Source of the DNA: Mercurialis annua
Lineage: Eukaryota; Streptophyta; Magnoliopsida; Malpighiales; Euphorbiaceae
Direction of reading: 5' to 3'
DNA length: 64,000 nucleotides
Assembly (NCBI RefSeq): GCF_937616625.2
Contig: NC_065576.1
Coordinates: forward strand, 28,703,128 to 28,767,127
Shown: positions 1-10,724 of the stretch, one piece after another
Layout of the letters: each line of letters opens with the position of its first letter
How positions within the stretch are numbered: position 1 is the stretch's first letter
Notes under the pieces: model-generated
Databases searched by the model: none
What the model saw: only the letters and a program-made list of their open reading frames with translations
What the model was told of the DNA's origin: nothing
Made by a program: the position numbers and the translations under genes

Positions 1-43
1 TTTTTAAACGTTTGGCTTAAATAGCTAAAAAGATAGAACGTTC
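1..43. repeat. Satellite array, left remnant
   Basis: Last part of a satellite monomer cut by the insertion of element A. All 43 bases are identical to 25148-25190 in the main array, so this is the left half of the pre-insertion site. The last five bases, CGTTC (39-43), are the target-site duplication of A, matched at 24452-24456. Confidence 0.95.
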
Positions 44-873
44 TGTCACGACCCATTTTCATGAATCGCGACCGGCACTAGGGTATGGGTATGGTTGTAC
101 CAAAACCCGTAGCTAGCCTTGCGGATAACCAATTTATAACATTTAAAACAATGTACCTGCAGAAAACCACATGCTCGGGGGCAACCGAGACTTCAGCCTA
201 GTCTAGCAGTTAAATAAGCAACATATATTCAAAGTATACTTATCTGAAATTATAACTCCAACAGTATGGCAATATAATATAAATACCATAAATACTGTAA
301 TCATGCCAAAAGCGATAAAGTAATCACCAACAATCAACAGTCTAAAAATATAATAAAAGACTAATCATATATAATCTAATACTACTACTACGGTCTAAGA
401 GTTTAAAACAATTCGACTCTTTTATTCTGAAAATAAAATAAGGAACCTCCGAGAATGAAGAAACGGAGATCGACCAAACGCTCAAATCATAAACCTGGAA
501 AATTTGGGAAAACAACGGGGTCAGATTTACTGAGTAGAGTTTATATAACCATTTACATTTATTAAGTTAAAAACCTTTAAAACGTTTAATAAAACATTTT
601 CATTATGGATTATCAATGAAACCCTAAACCACAATTTTAAATCCATTGTCGTGTCGGTGAGACGTATCTCAATAACCGATCCCCGACTATCACTTAATAA
701 ATAGTGAGCCCAGGAGACGTATCTTCCACCGGTTCCCTCACTAAGGTGAGACGTATCTCAAACCTACCTCAATACCATAATCATTACCGGTGCGCACGCA
801 GTCCCGATGATGCCCATCGAGTAGCACGTTCCAAATCAAATCCACAATGCCGAAAACAATTCAAAAGCTGCTT

Positions 874-922
<49 letters not shown>

Positions 923-2933
923 AAATAATACATTTGCTTAATAAAGAGGTAAATAGAGATATAAACTCACTGCTTGCTATTCCACGTGAAACCGACAAGC
1001 ACCTAACTCTAGTTCGCCTCTGAAGTACGAACAGTCGACGGGTCTAAATAAAATACTAAAATCATAATTAAAATCAGACCCTAACTCTAAAGAGTACTAA
1101 ACACCACATAGGACTAGTACACACAACAACACGCCAATGTATAATCAAACACATAAGATTAAAACTTATTAAAACAATAACCCAAGTTATAGAAACCAAA
1201 CCAAATAAGTTATATATATTAAATTACAATTCAAGTAATTTATTAAACAATTTAATTTAACCCAAGTTAAAAATTCATATCAGTGAGTCAGCCGAGTTAT
1301 TAAAAACTACCAAACTTCTTCCCACTTGTCGGGCGACCATAGTCTAAACCAAACAAAACTTTATTAAATTTATAAACCCGAGTTTATAATTTATCTACTT
1401 GATAAAATAATTATCTATATTAAAATAGGATTTAATATCTTATAATTCAAGTAACCCAAGTTACAACCAACACTTAATTATTTTAAGTTTATAAAAAGTT
1501 TAGGGACTAAACTGTACTTTGGCCAACTAGGGACTAAACTGTACTTTAGCCAACTAGGGACTAAATGGTACTTTAGTCAATTGGATATTTAAAATCAAAT
1601 TAATTGCTTTTGTTTATAATTAAAAATCAACTATAAAGTTATTAACCAAAAATCCACTTAATTAAGTTATAAAATAAGTTCTAGGGCTCAATTGTAAATT
1701 AGCCAAAAATAACATTTAAATCAAAATTAATTATAATCGCCCGCGTAATTATTCTAATTTAGATTATAAACTAATTATCGTTTTCAAGTTGTCAAATTAA
1801 AATCAAACGAAATCCAAACGTTAAAAACAAACAATTATAGTTCAATAGATTTAAACTAATAATTTGGTGCCTAACATGGCCATTTAGCCATCTTCCCCAA
1901 TTCAAATCAAATCCATGCCGCCAACCCTTTGCTGCAACCATTTAAGAACTTAAAACTAAAACTAAACCTAGGTCTTGCTTTTTCTAACATCACTTTAAGA
2001 ACCTATAAACCCTATTAGTTATCTTCTCAAATTCAAATGGAAACCCATCCCCGCCATCACTATTTGTTGTAAACATACATGAAACTATAACCTGAAATTA
2101 AACCTAAGTCTTGATTCTCTTATTAACACAAACAATTATTCTTAAAACTTGACCAACTAACAAGATACAATATCAAGAACATATTACAGAAACCATGGCG
2201 ATCAAGAATCCAACTACGGAAGCTACATAATTGCAAAACAGAATAATACTACGCGGAATTACGATGAAACGGCAGCGACTATATCGTATTGAATTATGTA
2301 CCGTTTTGATGAAAATAAAGATGAGAATTGTAGGGAATTGAGCACGAATCAAATAATGAAAGTGTCGATAATGGCTAAAACTGGAAATCAATAACGATTG
2401 AACTTACCGGAACTTGCTCGAACGGAATTGGGGTTTAAGTTTAATGAAGTTCAGATTATACCAAAGAGGAATGGCGGCTAGGTTTGTTAAGAAAAGAATG
2501 AAATTTTAGGTTAAAAAAGAAAACAAAGAAGAAACGTGAAGTCAGTAAACTGTATATGAAGGAAGGAAGATGAAGTTTGGGTATTTGCTGCTATCTCATA
2601 ATTAATAGCATGGCTTATTAAATAACTAAATGGGCTTATTTATTCTTACAAAAAGAATAAGCCTTATCACATTGATCCAATTCATAAGGCATGCATGGGT
2701 CTTCACTTTTCATGCATTTATATTCTTTTCCTTCTCTTTTTTCTTCTTTTAAATTTAATAATACACACTAAACACGAATCGGACCACGATTGAATCAACG
2801 AGCGACTCAAATAAAATTAAATAAAAATATATAATAATAATAATAATAAATAATAAATTACTTAAAACTTGACGGAATGCAAAAATTTATAATTAAAGTT
2901 AAAAAAAATAATTTAAAAATACGGGATATTACA
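44..2933 (-). repeat. 3' LTR of element A
   Basis: 2,890 bp, bounded by TG...CA. It differs from the other LTR of A by roughly a dozen or so single-base changes, a longer (TA)n run at about 876-920, and a 51-bp deletion near 2338 relative to 23806-23860. It contains three 27-bp direct repeats with the core GGGACTAAACTGTACTTT (1503-1580) and three copies of GAGACGTATCTC (659-760). Open frames inside (for example 704-928 through the TA repeat) have no coding character. Confidence 0.95.
876..920. repeat. (TA)n microsatellite in A 3' LTR
   Basis: Uninterrupted TA dinucleotide run. The same position in the sister LTR (about 9155-9174) is 24 bp shorter, so it has changed since insertion. Confidence 0.9.
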
Positions 2934-2944
2934 TTCTCCCCAAC
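2934..2944 (-). other. Polypurine tract of element A
   Basis: On the minus strand this reads GTTGGGGAGAA directly before the LTR start TGTAATATCC. It is identical in content and place to the tract of element B at 20502-20512. It primes plus-strand DNA synthesis. Confidence 0.9.
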
Positions 2945-3051
2945 TTATTAAAAATTCATCCTCGAATTTAACACGATAAGCAATTAGCACCAGAGAACAC
3001 GTAACACAATAAAAATTTCATAAAAATCACAGAAAATCAAGATATCGTACC

Positions 3052-5187
3052 TCACGGAAAAAGAAAAGGATAGCGATTCCGCATATCGGACTCCGTCTCC
3101 CAAGTGCACTCCTCAACATAATGATTCCGCCACAGAACTTTGACCATCGGAATCTCCTTGTTCCGTAATCTACGCACTTGCGTATCGACAATCTCAACTG
3201 GCTGTTCCTCATAGGACAGCTCCTGGTCAATCTCAACGCTCTGGGGCACAATCACATGTGAAGGATCTGAGATGCACTTCCTCAGCATAGAAACATGAAA
3301 TACAGGATGCACTAACGACATGTCTGGCGGCAGAACCAGACGATAAGCCACTGCTCCAATCCTCTCTGAAATCTCATAAGGACCAATGTACCTCGGTGCC
3401 AACTTTCCCTTGACACCAAAACGAACCACGCCTTTCATAGGCGAAACACGAAGAAACACAAAGTCTCCCACCTTAAACTCGATGTCTTTTCTCTTCGGAT
3501 CAGCATAACTCTTATGCCGACTAAAAGCTGTCTCCAACCTCCGTTTTATCAACGGTACCTTCTCTGAGGTAATATGAATAATCTCAGCACCAGACAACTT
3601 CCGCTCGCCGACCTCTTCCCAGCAGATAGGAGATCGACGCTTGCGTCCGTACAGAGCCTCATAAGGTGCCATCTCAATGCTCGCATGATAACTGTTATTG
3701 TAGGAAAACTCAATCAACGGCAAATGAGTATCCCAGCTACCCTGAAAATCAAGAATGCACATCCTGAGCATATCCTCCAATGTCTGAATAGTCCTCTCAG
3801 ACTGCCCGTCAGTCTGAGGATGAAAAGCTGTACTGAAGTCCAAACGAGAACCCAAGGACTCCTGTAATGCTTTCCAGAACCTCGAAGTGAAAACAGAACC
3901 TCTGTCGGAAACAATCGAAACCGGTACACCATGCAAACTGACAATCCTGTCGATGTACAACTGAGCCAACTTCGAAGCAGGATAGGAAACCTTGATCGGA
4001 AGGAAATGAGCTGACTTGGTCATACGGTCAACTATCACCAAGATGGAATTGTACCCCTGTCGAGTACGTGGTAAACCAACAACAAAGTCCATGGCAATCC
4101 GCTCCCACTTCCACTCTGGAATAGGTAGTGGCTGCAGATAGCCAAAAGGTCTCTGATGTTCCAGCTTCACCTGCTGGCAAGTCAGACACTTGGAAACGTA
4201 CTCTGCAACATCTTTCTTCATTCCGCTCCACCAATACGTACCCTTGAGGTCATGGTACATCTTGGTAGACCCCGGATGAACACTGTAAGCTGACCTATGC
4301 GCTTCCTCCAGAATCTGGTCTCTCAAACCATCTGAATCCGGAACGCACAGTCTAGAACCAAACCTGAGAACTCCGTCAACAAAAACAAACTCGGAATTCC
4401 CATCTAGATGGATCTCATCCATAATCCGTTTCAATTGTGGATCCTCAGCTTGTAAAGCTTTAATCCTATCAATCAAAACCGGCTGCACCTGCAGTTGTGC
4501 CAACAAACTCCCGTTCTGAGAAACCTGAAAACCGTAGCCCGAAGCTATCAAACCATGCCACTCCCTAACCATGGGTCTACGTCCAACCTCAGAAATATGG
4601 GCCAAACTGCCCAAAGGCTTGCGACTCAACGCATCGGCTACCACATTAGCCTTACCAGGATGGTACTGAATAGTACAGTCGTAGTCTTTCAGCAATTCTA
4701 GCCACCTCCTCTGTCTCAGATTCAGCTCTCGCTGATCAAAGATGTACTTCAGACTCTTGTGATCAGTGAAGATCTCGCAAGTCGCACCGTACAAGTAGTG
4801 CCTCCAGATATTCAGAGCAAAAAGCACAGCAGCTAACTCCAAGTCATGTGTAGGGTAATTCACCTCATGCTTCTTCAGCTGACGAGAAGCATAGGCGATC
4901 ACCTGGCCATGTTGCATCAACACGCAACCCAAGCCAATCCGAGAAGCATCGCAGTACACAGTAAAACCCTCTATGCCAGAAGGCAACGCCAAAACAGGAG
5001 CTGTAGTCAGAATCTCCTTCAGCTTCTCGAAACTTGCCTCACACTTATCGGTCCACTCAAACTTAACACCCTTCTGTGTCAGCTTAGTCAAAGGTGCAGA
5101 TATCCGACAGAAATCTTGCACGAACCGACGGTAATAGCCAGCTAACCCAAGAAAACTCCTAATCTCGTTAACTGACCTCGGCCTCTG
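3052..5187 (-). pseudogene. Element A pol, 3' part: end of RT, RNase H, integrase, chromodomain
   Basis: Continuous frame of about 710 codons following the stop at 5188-5190, in the same frame as the RT segment. In order it shows the RT connection region, RNase H (VYCDAS, TDHKSL, DALSR), the integrase HHCC zinc binding region (SVHPG then CLTCQQ), and the integrase core with the three acidic residues in [17 protein letters not shown] and QSERTIQ. The GPY module RYIGPYEI and a chromodomain-like tail ([16 protein letters not shown]) follow. In the family these cleave the RNA template, insert cDNA and steer it to heterochromatin. This stretch is intact in itself. It can only be expressed by readthrough, since the upstream frame has stops. 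Confidence 0.93.
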
Positions 5188-6000
5188 TCAATCCATAACC
5201 GCCTCAATCTTCTTAGGATCAACCTTGATCCCATCCTTCGACACCACATGTCCTAAGAAGGTAACCTGTTCTAGCCAAAACTCGCACTTTGAGAACTTAG
5301 CATACAACTGATGTTCTCGCAAGGTCTGTAGTATAGTTCTCAAGTGATAAACATGCTCCTCCTCATTCCGAGAATAAATCAGGATGTCATCAATGAAGAC
5401 GATAACAAATTGATCTAAAAACGGCTTGAAGACCCGATTCATCATGTCCATAAACGCTGTTGGTGCATTAGTCAACCCAAACGACATGACTAGAAACTCA
5501 AAATGACCATAACGCGTTTTGAAAACAGTCTTATGCACATCGACGTCCCGAATTCGAAGTTGATGATACCCAGATCTCAAGTCAATCTTGGAAAAGCACT
5601 TCGCACCCTGCAACTGATCAAACAAGTCGTCGATGCGAGGAAGGGGATATCTGTTCTTGATGGTAGCCTTATTCAACTGCCTGTAGTCGATACAAAGCCG
5701 AAAGGAACCATCTTTCTTCTTAACAAACAGAACTGGAGCACCCCACGGAGAAGTACTCGGTCTGATGAAACCACTGTCTAACAGTTCTTGCAACTGCTCC
5801 TTCAACTCCTTCAGTTCAGCAGGAGCCATCCGATACGGCGGTATCGAAATAGGACCAGTTCCAGGAACAACGTCAATGCAGAACTCGATATCCCGATCAG
5901 GTGGTAATCCAGGCAACTCCTCTGGAAAAGGCAGTGAACTCATTCACTATAGGGACAGTGTTCATACCGCCCACCTCAGCATCCATGTCTCGAACCACAG
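5188..6000 (-). pseudogene. Element A pol: reverse transcriptase core
   Basis: The frame from the methionine at 5943 covers the RT fingers and palm: [35 protein letters not shown] and the catalytic FIDD box at 5386-5397. It ends at TGA (5188-5190), where element B has tryptophan (DWQRPR), a single transition. Between about 6025 and 5935 the correct frame is lost and regained. Compared with B there appear to be a 1-base loss near 6024 and a 2-base loss near 5940. The linker is therefore read out of frame there and a stop appears at 6001-6003. Confidence 0.9.
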
Positions 6001-7158
6001 CTAAGAAAGCTTGACAACCTTACTCATCATCCGCTTTGCCTTGATCGCAGAAATCAGATTCTTCGGTGTCTCCGCCTTTTCCCCTTGAAAAGAAAAGGGT
6101 AGATCACCTGGAATCCGAAACTCAACCGACTTCCCTCGATAGTCGATCGAAGCATAATGGCGCGCCAGCCAATCCATCCCCAAAATCACGTCAAAAGAAA
6201 GAACATCCAAAACAACTAAGTCAGCACGCAAGTCTCTTCCATGGATAACCACGGAACACGATGGATACACAACGTCCACCACCACACAATCAGACAAGGG
6301 AGTAGAAACAGATAAAGGTTCACACAGACTTGTTGGTGTTACACCCAACTTAGCAGCAAAACACGTAGACACAAAAGAATGGGTTGCACCCGCATCAAAT
6401 AAAACAAGAGCATCTACGAAAGAAATCTGAAGAGTACCTTGCACCACTGCGTTAGATGCATGGGCATCCTGAGGAGTCAAGGCAAAAACTCTGGCCTGAC
6501 CCTGACTCTGCTGCTGTGAACTCTGTCTGGTACCATAGCTGCTAGAACCTCTACCGCCGTTGCCACGGCCTCCAAAACCACGCCCTCCAGAACCTCGGCC
6601 CCGTTGGCCACCAAAAGAAGCAGCAGGTTGAGAAAACCCTGCTGGTGTAGAGAACGCTGGTCTCTGACTCTGATAGGATGGCTGAGCGACACTAGCTGCC
6701 GACATCTGCTGCCCAGATGCCTGACACTCTCTAGCAAAGTGACCCGGCTGGCCACAAGTAGAACAACCCCCTGGTGCAAAACGACACTCGCCTGGATGTC
6801 GACGTCTGCAGTTCTGGCAGAAATGGAAACTAGCACCTCCGCTGTTACCGCGCCCAAAACTGCGGCTGCTACCGCTATTGCCTGAACTGTAGGTGTACGG
6901 CTGATAACTCTTCTTGACACCCCTCTTCTTGTTCTTGTACTGAGAAGGTGCCGATTGGTAGCTACCACCACCACTTTGCTGTCCAGGGCCAGAAGACGTC
7001 TTAGTCTGAGAAGGACCAGAAATATCCCCAAACTGCAATAATGAGCTCTCCATACGCCGAGCACTGTCTACTACGTCTGTAAAATCTCTGCGTGTCTCGG
7101 TCAGCAAACTCACAAAATCGCGCCCTAAACCTTTTACGTATCTGTTGTTCACTCTTTC
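6001..7158 (-). pseudogene. Element A gag C-terminus and protease
   Basis: Continues gag in frame after the stop at 7159-7161. It contains the basic linker, a CCHC zinc knuckle ([14 protein letters not shown], typical of nucleocapsid RNA binding), an RGG-rich segment ([19 protein letters not shown]), and the aspartic protease with active-site motif [10 protein letters not shown] (Asp codon 6394-6396) and the ILGMDWL flap partner. The protease uses D-A-G rather than D-S/T-G, as does element B, so this is probably normal for the subfamily. The frame stops at 6001 in the frame-disturbed patch. Confidence 0.92.
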
Positions 7159-7962
7159 CTAATCTGTCTGCAAGTCCGGGGCGAACCGACCCAACCTCAC
7201 GAACTCTGTCGTGTACTCGGATACTGACCTATCATCCCTAGTAAGTGAGAGCAACCTGTCTTTGTGACACTCTGTCACTGAAAACGGCAAGAAGAAAGCT
7301 CTGAATCTCGCCACAAACTGACCCCAAGAGATGGTAGCCATGTCAGCATGAATAGAGCTACGAAACCAGTCCCCAGCTGAACCCTTCATAGACATTTCGA
7401 CTAGAACGACGGTCTGACGCTCAGTAGCCTGAAGTCGCCGAGCATTCTGCTCAACCTCCTCGAGAAAATCCAGCGCGTCTCCAGAACCGTCAAACTCAGT
7501 TGGCTTCAGCCTCATGTAAGCCAATACCAGATCCCTGTCAGCGGTTCCGACACCACCAACTACTGCACCACCAGCCTGTAGTTGCTGTTGCTGAGCAATC
7601 TGACCCAAAACCGCATACTGATCCTGCAAAGCGACCTGTCCCGCTTGCAGCTGAACCTGGTTGAGTTGTAACGCTCCGACTCCAGACAAAAACGTGTTGA
7701 AGTCGAAATCGTCCAACTCAGGTTGTGCCGCACCTGGTGCTTGAGCACCCCCTGCAGCACCGCGTCCTACACCTCTGCCTCTACCTCTGCCAGCTTGGCC
7801 TCGGCCACCACGACCTCGACCAGCTCGACCCCGACCAGCTGGGCCTCTGCCTGCTAGTCCTCTACCAGCATGAACCTCTGGTTCATTCTGATCCACCTCC
7901 ATGGAGATCGCGTCATCAGCCTCAGCATTTTGCTGAGCCGCAACACGAGTACGAGTATTCAT
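7159..7962 (-). pseudogene. Element A gag, N-terminal part
   Basis: Starts at ATG 7962-7960 (MNTRTRVAAQ), chosen because it aligns with the gag start of B at 13590. In-frame codons upstream of it are leader. It has an acidic N-terminus, a strongly RG-rich block (GRGRAGRGRGGRGQAGRG), then the retrotransposon Gag core (LKPTEFDGSGDALDFLEEVEQ, GSAGDWFRSSI, FFLPFSVTECHKDRLLSL). It ends at TAG 7159-7161, where B has glutamine (GDQERVN). One transition explains the break. Confidence 0.93.
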
Positions 7963-8321
7963 TCCTAAGAATGAAACAAGAACAATTAAAAAAAACACAG
8001 CAAATTTCATACCCAAGCATGAAATAAAACAAGCACCAATTAAGATTTCCCGAGAAATCAACAACAATAAAATTTATTCACCCAAGTGAAAATAACAATA
8101 TATCAAGCAAAACAGCAATTTACAGACATAATTGACTCACAACATTCCTATAGGTGTAGGCAGAAAGTTTTTGAAAACAAAAGATGACGTTTCAAAGACA
8201 TGACTCGAATCCTAATTCCGCAGTAGTTCCTATGACAATTTAACCACTTAACATGCCAAACAAAAAAAACACTTAACATTTAAAAGGCCTTGGTTTGAAA
8301 CCAAAGCTCTGATACCAAGTT
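7963..8321 (-). other. Element A leader with primer-binding site
   Basis: Untranslated region between 5' LTR and gag. The minus strand at 8306-8317 reads TGGTATCAGAGC, complementary to the 3' end of plant initiator Met tRNA. It lies four bases inside the LTR end. No gene is seen here. Confidence 0.9.
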
Positions 8322-10264
8322 TGTCACGACCCATTTTCATGAATCGCGACCGGCGCTAGGGTATGGGTATGGTTGTACCAAAACCCGTAGCTAGCCTTGC
8401 GGATAACCAATTTATAACATTTAAAACAATGTACCTGCAGAAAACCACATGCTCGGGGGCAACCGAGACTTCAGCCTAGTCTAGCAGTTAAATAAGCAAC
8501 ATATATTCAAAGTATACTTATCTGAAATTATAACTCCAACAGTATGGCAATATAATATAAATACCATAAATACTGTAATCATGCCAAAAGCGATAAAGTA
8601 ATCACCAACAATCAACAGTCTAAAAATATAATAAAAGACTAATCATATATAATCTAATACTACTACTACGGTCTAAGAGTTTAAAAAAATTCGACTCTTT
8701 TATTCTGAAAATAAAATAAGGAACCTCCGAGAATGAAGAAACGGAGATCGACCAAACGCTCAAATCATAAACCTGGAAAATTTGGGAAAACAACGGGGTC
8801 AGATTTACTGAGTAGAGTTTATATAACCATTTACATTTATTAAGTTAAAAACCTTTAAAACGTTTAATAAAACATTTTCATTATGGATTATCAATGAAAC
8901 CCTAAACCACAATTCTAAATCCATTGTCGTGTCGGTGAGACGTATCTCAATAACCGATCCCCGACTATCACTTAATAAATAGTGAGCCCAGGAGACGTAT
9001 CTTCCACCGGTGCCCTCACTAAGGTGAGACGTATCTCAAACCTACCTCAATACCATAATCATTACCGGTGCGCACGCAGTCCCGATGATGCCCATCGAGT
9101 AGCACGTTCCAAATCAAATCCACAATGCCGAAAACAATTCAAAAGCTGCTTATACATATATATATATATATATACAAAATAATACATTTTCTTAATAAAG
9201 AGGTAAATAGAGATATAAACTCACTGCTTGCTATTCCACGTGAAACCGACAAGCACCTAACTCTGGTTCGCCTCTGAAGTACGAACAGTCGACGGGTCTA
9301 AATAAAATACTAAAATCATAATTAAAATCAGACCCTAACTCTAAAGAGTACTAAACACCACATAGGACTAGTACACACAACAACACGCCAATGTATAATC
9401 AAACACATAAGATTAAAACTTATTAAAACTATAACCCAAGTTATAGAAACCAAACCAAATAAGTTATATATATTAAATTAGAATTCAAGTAATTTATTAA
9501 ACAATTTAATTTAACCCAAGTTAAAAATTCATATCAGTGAGTCAGCCGAGTTATTAAAAACTACCAAGCTTCTTCCCACTTGTCGGGCGACCATAGTCTA
9601 AACCAAACAAAACTTTATTAAATTTATAAACCCGAGTTTATAATTTATCTACTTGATAAAGTAATTATCTATATTAAAATAGGATTTAATATCTTATAAT
9701 TCAAGTAACCCAAGTTACAACCAACACTTAATTATTTTAAGTTTATAAAAAGTTTAGGGACTAAACTGTACTTTGGCCAACTAGGGACTAAACTGTACTT
9801 TAGCCAACTAGGGACTAAATGGTACTTTAGTCAATTGGATATTTAAAATCAAATTAATTGCTTTTGTTTATAATTAAAAATCAACTATAAAGTTATTAAC
9901 CAAAAATCCACTTAATTAAGTTATAAAATAAGTTCTAGGGCTCAATTGTAAATTAGCCAAAAATAACATTTAAATCAAAATTAATTATAATCGCCCGCGT
10001 AATTATTCTAATTTAGATTATAAACTAATTATCGTTTTCAAGTTGTCAAATTAAAATCAAACGAAATCCAAACGTTAAAAACAAACAATTATAGTTCAAT
10101 AGATTTAAACTAATAATTTGGTGCCTAACATGGCCATTTAGCCATCTTCCCCAATTCAAATCAAATCCATGCCGCCAACCCTTTGCTGCAACCATTTAAG
10201 AACTTAAAACTAAAACTAAACCTAGGTCTTGCTTTTTCTAACATCACTTTAAGAACCTATAAAC
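8322..10264 (-). repeat. 5' LTR of element A, first part
   Basis: Matches 44-1993 of the 3' LTR almost base for base, with scattered single changes and the shorter TA run. It breaks off at TAAAC (10260-10264), the target-site duplication of element B, and resumes after the second TAAAC (23473-23477). Confidence 0.95.
10260..10264. repeat. Target-site duplication of element B, left
   Basis: TAAAC, repeated at 23473-23477. The uninterrupted site is visible in A's other LTR near 1990-2015 (CCTATAAACCCTATTAG). Confidence 0.95.
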
Positions 10265-10417
10265 TGTAATATCCCGTAAAATTTTGAATTTATTTTGTTA
10301 ATTTCCGACGTGGTTCCGGATGTGTTTTGAGGGGTATTTGAAGTTTCGTAGATTTTCGTGGTTCGATTCGTTTTGGTTCGGTTTTAAAAAAAAAAAAGAT
10401 TTTTCTTCTTTGGTTTG

Positions 10418-10640
10418 TGGTTCAACCGTAGTGGTTGAACCACTTCCGTTTGTCTCAGGTCTCAATCGAGACCTGAGGAAAAACGTTGGTTCTCGTTCGA
10501 GAATCCAAGGATTCTCGAACGAGAATCCAAGGATTCTCGAACGAGAATCCATTTGCAGGCCTGGTCCCGTTCGAGACCAGGCCATTCTCGAACGGGAATC
10601 AGGCCTGAAGGGCCATTCCCGTTCGAGAACCATTTGTTCC
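10418..10640 (+). promoter_or_regulatory. Palindrome cluster upstream of TATA box in B 5' LTR
   Basis: At least five inverted repeats in about 220 bp: 10-bp arms 10418-10427/10432-10441 (loop GTAG); 10-bp arms 10454-10463/10468-10477 (loop AATC); ATTCTCGAACGAGAAT at 10511-10526 and again at 10533-10548; arms 10560-10566/10575-10581, which extend to a perfect 10-bp arm in the 3' LTR copy. Many share the core TCGTTCGA or its variants. The position in U3 just before the TATA box suggests transcription-factor sites or a cruciform or hairpin. No factor can be named from sequence. Confidence 0.7.
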
Positions 10641-10715
10641 CGTGGACCCTTTCGTTTGGCCCACTTCGAACTCGTTTACGGCTCACTTCCCTACGTTATT
10701 TTAAATCGGTTTCTT

Positions 10716-10724
10716 CATATAAAA
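10716..10724 (+). promoter_or_regulatory. TATA-like box of element B LTR promoter
   Basis: CATATAAAA here; the 3' LTR has TATATAAAA at 20940-20948. The C/T difference is one of the few substitutions between the two LTRs, so the promoter driving this copy may be weaker than that in the 3' LTR. The start of transcription is expected about 30 bases downstream. Confidence 0.55.

Noticed and set aside
704..928. Short open frame ending in YIYIYI
   Set aside because: Reads through the (TA)n microsatellite of an LTR. It changes length between the two LTRs.
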